Source of the DNA: Silene noctiflora
Lineage: Eukaryota; Streptophyta; Magnoliopsida; Caryophyllales; Caryophyllaceae
Assembly: GCA_009801015.1 (NCBI GenBank)
Contig: VHZZ01000148.1
Coordinates: 212,827 to 276,826, forward strand
Length of the DNA: 64,000 nucleotides
Direction of reading: 5' to 3'
Positions 60,002 to 64,000 of the stretch are shown one piece after another; the first letter of the stretch is position 1, and every line of letters starts with the position of its first letter. The notes beneath the pieces were generated by a model. It did no database searches. It was not told the origin of the DNA and saw only the letters and a list, made by a program, of their open reading frames with translations. Made by a program: the position numbers and the translations under genes.

Positions 60002-60188
60002 TTTCATTGAATACGGACACTATCTATTACAAACTGAAGATAGGTAGTGCCCCTCTCACAATATGCAAGTGGCAAATCAAGTGGAAATTACATGGAGCAC
60101 CTCACTTGTCCTCCCACTTGTGATATTGTGAGAGAGACCTATCCATCTTCAGTTCGTCATAAATAGTGTGCTCGTCTTCAACAAGACA
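60002..60188. mobile_element. Foldback MITE, GACGGATAGT family, diverged
   Basis: Arms around CTGAAGATAGGTAGTGCCCC and GACCTATCCATCTTCAGTTC. The middle (CTCACTTGTCCTCCCACTTG) is shared with 31893 and 61557. Confidence 0.6.
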
Positions 60189-60360
60189 AGCTAATTGGTT
60201 TGATGATCTAGTGAGTTGCGGCTGACCCATGTCATAATGCCAATCTCTCTTTTGCAACCTTTACTCCCATCACTAGTCCATACTTACACATGTGCATTTA
60301 CTTCCATTTCTCATGCATGCAATACTATTGCCACCCATCTTTGAACATTTAGATGAACAC

Positions 60361-60478
60361 AAATTCACCTTTGTGACGACTATTCCTTCACAAGCTTGAC
60401 CTCTCAAAAGGAGCAAGCGGGAAGTGGGAGGGGGGCTGTGAGAGGTCACAAGCCTATAACCGTCATAAGCAAGACAGT
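60361..60478. mobile_element. Foldback MITE remnant, same family
   Basis: TTTGTGACGACTATTCCTTC and AACCGTCATAAGCAAGACAG are worn arms around a GGAGCAAGCGGGAAGTGGGA core. Confidence 0.5.
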
Positions 60479-60978
60479 CTGTTAAATTAAATAGTGAAAT
60501 CAATATTTCTTATAATTCAATGCGAGTCTTGGGTTTGAGAATAGTATTAGAATAAAAGATCATTGATTGACTATTAGCCTGTCAGGTATCAACCATCACC
60601 TTAAGATTATTTTGGTTGAGCTAGTCTTCTCGCACTTTATTCCCCTTTTTTGTTTCAGAAATCCTCTTGTGACGACCCATATGCGCTTTATGTAACGTCG
60701 AGAAGAAAAGAGATTTGTGAGATATCGCAAACAACTATATTAATGGCTCCAGCCTAATTTGTTGGTTTCGTTCTTGCCCAACTCGAATCCAAACAAAAGC
60801 ATGATAGGTGCATAATAGAGAACAATCAAAAATAGAAGTGGCTCATACCTAGCCGACAGTGTATAAGTAGCAACAAAAGTGTACTGAAAACCATGTCAAC
60901 CACTCAAGTTGCAATCCACTACTTGATATGGTTATCTATGACAAAAGATACACACTATCTTAAGTCTTAACCCATGAG

Positions 60979-61148
60979 AAGTTCTTACTTAAGACGGTCA
61001 CTATCCTTCTTAAGTTTAAGACGGATAGTGACGCTCTCACACAAATGCAAGTGGATATATTCATTTTTCACCCATTTGCATTTGTGTGAGAGGCCACTAT
61101 CCGTCTTAAGTTTAAAACAGATAGTAGCCGTCTTAAATAAGAATTTGT
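60979..61148. mobile_element. Foldback MITE, CTTAAGTTTAAGACGG subfamily, first
   Basis: CTTAAGTTTAAGACGGATAG near the left and CCACTATCCGTCTTAAGTTT near the right. CACACAAATGCAAGTGG / CCATTTGCATTTGTGTG forms an inner hairpin. Confidence 0.75.
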
Positions 61149-61310
61149 GAACCCACAAATTCTCCTTTAAAACGGCCACTATCCGTCTTAAATTTAAGAC
61201 GGATAGTGGCCTCTCACACAAAAGCAAGTGGGAGGCAAGTGGATGAGAAATGAATATACCCACTTGCATTTGTGTGAGACGGATAGTAGCCGTCTTAAGC
61301 AAGACCTTTT
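61149..61310. mobile_element. Foldback MITE, CTTAAGTTTAAGACGG subfamily, second
   Basis: It directly follows the first. It has TATCCGTCTTAAATTTAAGA, an inner AAAGCAAGTGGGAGGCAAG / CCCACTTGCATTTGTGTGAG part and GTAGCCGTCTTAAGCAAGAC at the end. Confidence 0.75.
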
Positions 61311-61556
61311 GATCTTAACCTATTGAAGGAGAATGTGTACATTCTATGGATTAAAACGGATATAAAAAACACATGTGCCAATTCTATTAAATTCAAAGTA
61401 CATTGATCGGTGATAAAAATTACCATTCAAAAAAAAAAATATTTATGAAAGTTCCAAAAAAAAATATTTATGAAAATTCAAAATATATGTATATTCATAT
61501 ACGGAGTAATAATGTGCACCTAAAAGGCTAAAAGAATGATTAAGAATTTAAGGTGT

Positions 61557-61713
61557 AATTCTCATTGAAGACGGATAGTACCCCTCTGACACCAAACATG
61601 GATGCTCCATTTCCTACCCACTTGTCCTCCCACTTGCTTTATTGTGAGAGGGACATTATCCGTTTTCAGCTTGTGACGGATAGTGTCCGTCACAAGCAAG
61701 ACGCTTTGGAATT
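61557..61713. mobile_element. Foldback MITE, GACGGATAGTGTCC subfamily
   Basis: GAAGACGGATAGTACCCCTC on the left. TTGTGACGGATAGTGTCCGT with CACAAGCAAGAC on the right. The middle CCCACTTGTCCTCCCACTTG is shared with 31893-32085. Confidence 0.7.
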
Positions 61714-62601
61714 TAAGATATATAAAGTAGAATTTTTGGTTAAGTAAGGTTATTTGACAAACTAAATGACGTTTTGAGCCTGGTTTTAGATTATTTATGG
61801 TCAATGGGTCGACGTTACCACTTTTTTTTTTCTTCTGATTTTAGGTGATTTTTTTTTTTGGAGGACGGTAAGAGAAAACAGGGTGACTAATCCATGACAG
61901 ATTTCGCAATGGAATAAGCAATTCTGTAAACATTATAAATTGGTGAATCTTTTGTATTTGTACCCAAACCAACAACTTTACCCTTTGTCACTATGGCATA
62001 ACCTCCAGTATCCCTTTAACTAAAATCACACATTAACCAATTCTCGGGCGACTCTCTGTCTTTTTTTTTTCTTGAACTTGAACCACTAAGGGTGTCTTCC
62101 TCATGGATCGGAGTAAGTTTAGGTTCCAAGTGACAGAAGTCGTATCTAGGAGGCTCTTGACGGGTAGGGCTTGGATGATTGGCCTTAGTCGGTTAGAGTT
62201 ACGTATTTTTTCCATTTTTATGGGACATGTATAACACTTAGTACAAGTTTATAAACGATACGACTTAATAAAAGATGAACTCATCACTCGTGAAAGTGTA
62301 CAACCAAACAACTCCTTATAAAAACGTACAATATTAATTAATCTTTTAGAGTTGCGTATTTTTTTCTTTTTAAGGGACATGTGACTTCATATATTCATGT
62401 TGATGTCTGTTTTAGGATGAAATCTTATTAAACTTATACGAGTACTTAAAAAAAGACGATCCATAAATATAATATTAATATAGACAATAGATAAGATTGT
62501 TGCTCAATGAAGAAAGATCATAATGCTAAAAGTTGCACCATTTACAAACAAGCTAAGCCTAGCTACTTCCAGACCTAGAGATAGAAAAATATGTACATAT
62601 A
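61714..62601. other. Intergenic, no gene seen
   Basis: AT-rich with T runs. A near repeat of TTAGAGTTACGTATTTTTTC and ATGGGACATGT occurs at about 62195 and 62345. Confidence 0.4.
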
Positions 62602-62879
62602 TACTCCATCCGATCCAGATCAAAGGTAACACTTACTATAAACGGACGATCCAAACCAAAGGTAACATTCCTTATTTGGCCCACAACATTACCAAACTGC
62701 CCTTGTACTCATTTGATATTTACACAAAATGTCATTACATACCCCACTTACCCACTCACAATTAAACCCATAATTACATACCCCACCTATTTTTTTCCTT
62801 CTTTACCCTTACTTTTTCCACCTTTTCTTAAATACTCCATTATTACCTATATTACCTTTGATCTGGATCGGAGGGAGTA
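62602..62879. mobile_element. Stowaway-like MITE, long and well preserved
   Basis: TACTCCATCCGATCCAGATC and GATCTGGATCGGAGGGAGTA are near-perfect inverted ends, extending into AAAGGTAACA / ATTACCTTT. It is 278 bp with TA borders and no coding. Confidence 0.85.
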
Positions 62880-63133
62880 GTACGTATTCCGTAAAATATG
62901 ATGATGAAGGACATACTAAAGTTTCAAATAAATTCGATCTTGGTTTAGTCGGGACATGTCTGTTTTACTGTTAAAACAGGACAAATGGATGATACTACTG
63001 CATTTGATAAGACAAATGGTCTAGAGACTATAACCAAAATTTGTCACGACTGTGATTATGTGATGTGATAGTATTTGGGTTCGTTTTAAGAGCAAAATGA
63101 ACATGTCTGTCTTAACTAAGACTCGTGAAAGTT
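62880..63133. other. 3' region of the dynein light chain gene
   Basis: AT-rich, no other gene seen. Confidence 0.3.
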
Positions 63134-64000
63134 TCAAGCTTTAACGGCTTCAAAAGACGATAATTGAGTAGCCTCTTCATGAAGTCCTGATGCACCCCTA
63201 AAGAGCAAAAATGCCAAGTTTCCAATGTTAAAATAGATGAAACATCCATGGCAATGTGTTACAAATGAACCGAAATCCGTCCCTACTATGCATTGCCATC
63301 CGCCTCCATGTACCATATCGAATTCCTGCATTATTAAAACTCGCTAGTAAGTTTTCTATAAGACGATTGTCAAAAACTTATCGAAATAATACTCCATCAT
63401 ATTAATTTAATTTCTGAAAATACTAACTTATCGAAATACTCCGTCTGAAACAAGTATTTGCCGTATTTTAAGTCTTCACACTTCACCTACGAATCTAACG
63501 TAAACCCCACAAAAGATTTGCTAAACGTCATTACATGCATGTATATAATTCACATGTAAATCATGCACGACGTCTTTTCAATAGGGTGACTCTGTGAGTC
63601 GGACCAACTTTTTTACGCTTGATTTTGACACGAATATGCAAATTGCACAAGCAACATACATAGAAATGTAAATAAATTATTGAAATACCTAAATAAGAAA
63701 AATATATATAATTTATCGGGAAAGAGAGAGTATAAATATATTTTTGACCCTTTTCATCACCTGGCCTAAGCGGTCTATCCATAGGTTGTATAAAGTAACG
63801 CCATGGTATTATTACTAGCTAGTATTTTTGTCGCAACTATTTGTTTACATTTATTATGCATTATCAGAGGATTTTATTAAATGTAAATAAATAATTGAGA
63901 CGAGTAAGTAATAAACGATGAATTTGGTAATACCTTTTTAATGAATCGAGCAATTTCAGTGGATTCAGTGACATCAAAGTAATCTAATGCTTTAGCTGCA
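63134..64000 (-). CDS. Dynein light chain (LC8/DYNLL type), partial at window edge
   Basis: Minus-strand exons 64000-63934 (incomplete at its 5' end) and 63325-63134 join in phase with GT-AG borders. The first gives AAKALDYFDVTESTEIARFI (then KK). The second gives EFDMVHGGGWQCIVGTDFGS, then FVTHCHGCFIYF and a longer tail ending EAVKA. The GWQCIVG-x-DFGSFVTH-x-HGCFIYF core is the LC8 signature, forming the dimer strand and partner-binding groove. Flowering plants lack dynein heavy chains, so these proteins likely act as general dimerising hubs; that is established for the family, not shown here. The C-terminal tail after FRG is longer than in animal LC8, as is common in plants. The start codon and first exon or exons lie beyond the window. 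Confidence 0.9.

Overview
The window is nuclear DNA of a flowering plant, almost certainly a eudicot. The genes have GT-AG introns and plant-specific products: a THESEUS-type receptor kinase, class VIII myosin, a light-harvesting protein and a root-cap protein. The gaps are AT-rich and full of Stowaway-like MITEs, hAT-like and other foldback elements, SINEs and LTR fragments. The repeat types would suit Caryophyllales, but that is a guess from appearance. Two runs of N (27429-27666 and 47341-47360) and five single n bases mark assembly gaps.

Layout. 1-2.5 kb: a short CC-NB-ARC resistance-type gene without an LRR, followed by a scrap of a second NB-ARC. 2.5-15.3 kb: repeats (MITEs, SINEs, a TRIM-like LTR element at 6.5-7.7 kb) around one small Cys-pair protein gene (8.04 kb). 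15.4-17.9 kb: a single-exon THESEUS1-like receptor kinase, convergent with a two-exon secreted root-cap-domain gene (18.5-19.7 kb, minus). 21.3-23.2 and 25.1-26.2 kb: two small, spliced, minus-strand genes of unknown function. 26.9-34.9 kb: repeats around the large gap. 34.9-46.5 kb: a complete 24-exon myosin VIII gene, reconstructed exon by exon with every splice phase consistent (1240 aa). 47.5-48.0 kb: a decayed LHCB3 fragment. 49.3-52.3 kb: PEX22 (8 coding exons, minus), head to head with BUD32/TP53RK (6 exons, 53.9-55.7 kb, plus). 57.0-57.6 kb: a one-finger C2H2 repressor-type gene (minus). 58-62.9 kb: a dense cluster of one foldback MITE family. 63.1-64.0 kb: the 3' part of a dynein light chain gene that runs off the window (minus).

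The genes act in unrelated processes: immunity, wall sensing, actin motors, peroxisome import, tRNA t6A modification, transcription and dynein-type light chains. There is no operon or gene cluster. I found no new multi-gene system. The items most worth a second look are the truncated NB-ARC gene, the two uncharacterised small spliced genes, the 14-nt and 12-nt coding exons, the LHCB3 relic and the foldback MITE family.
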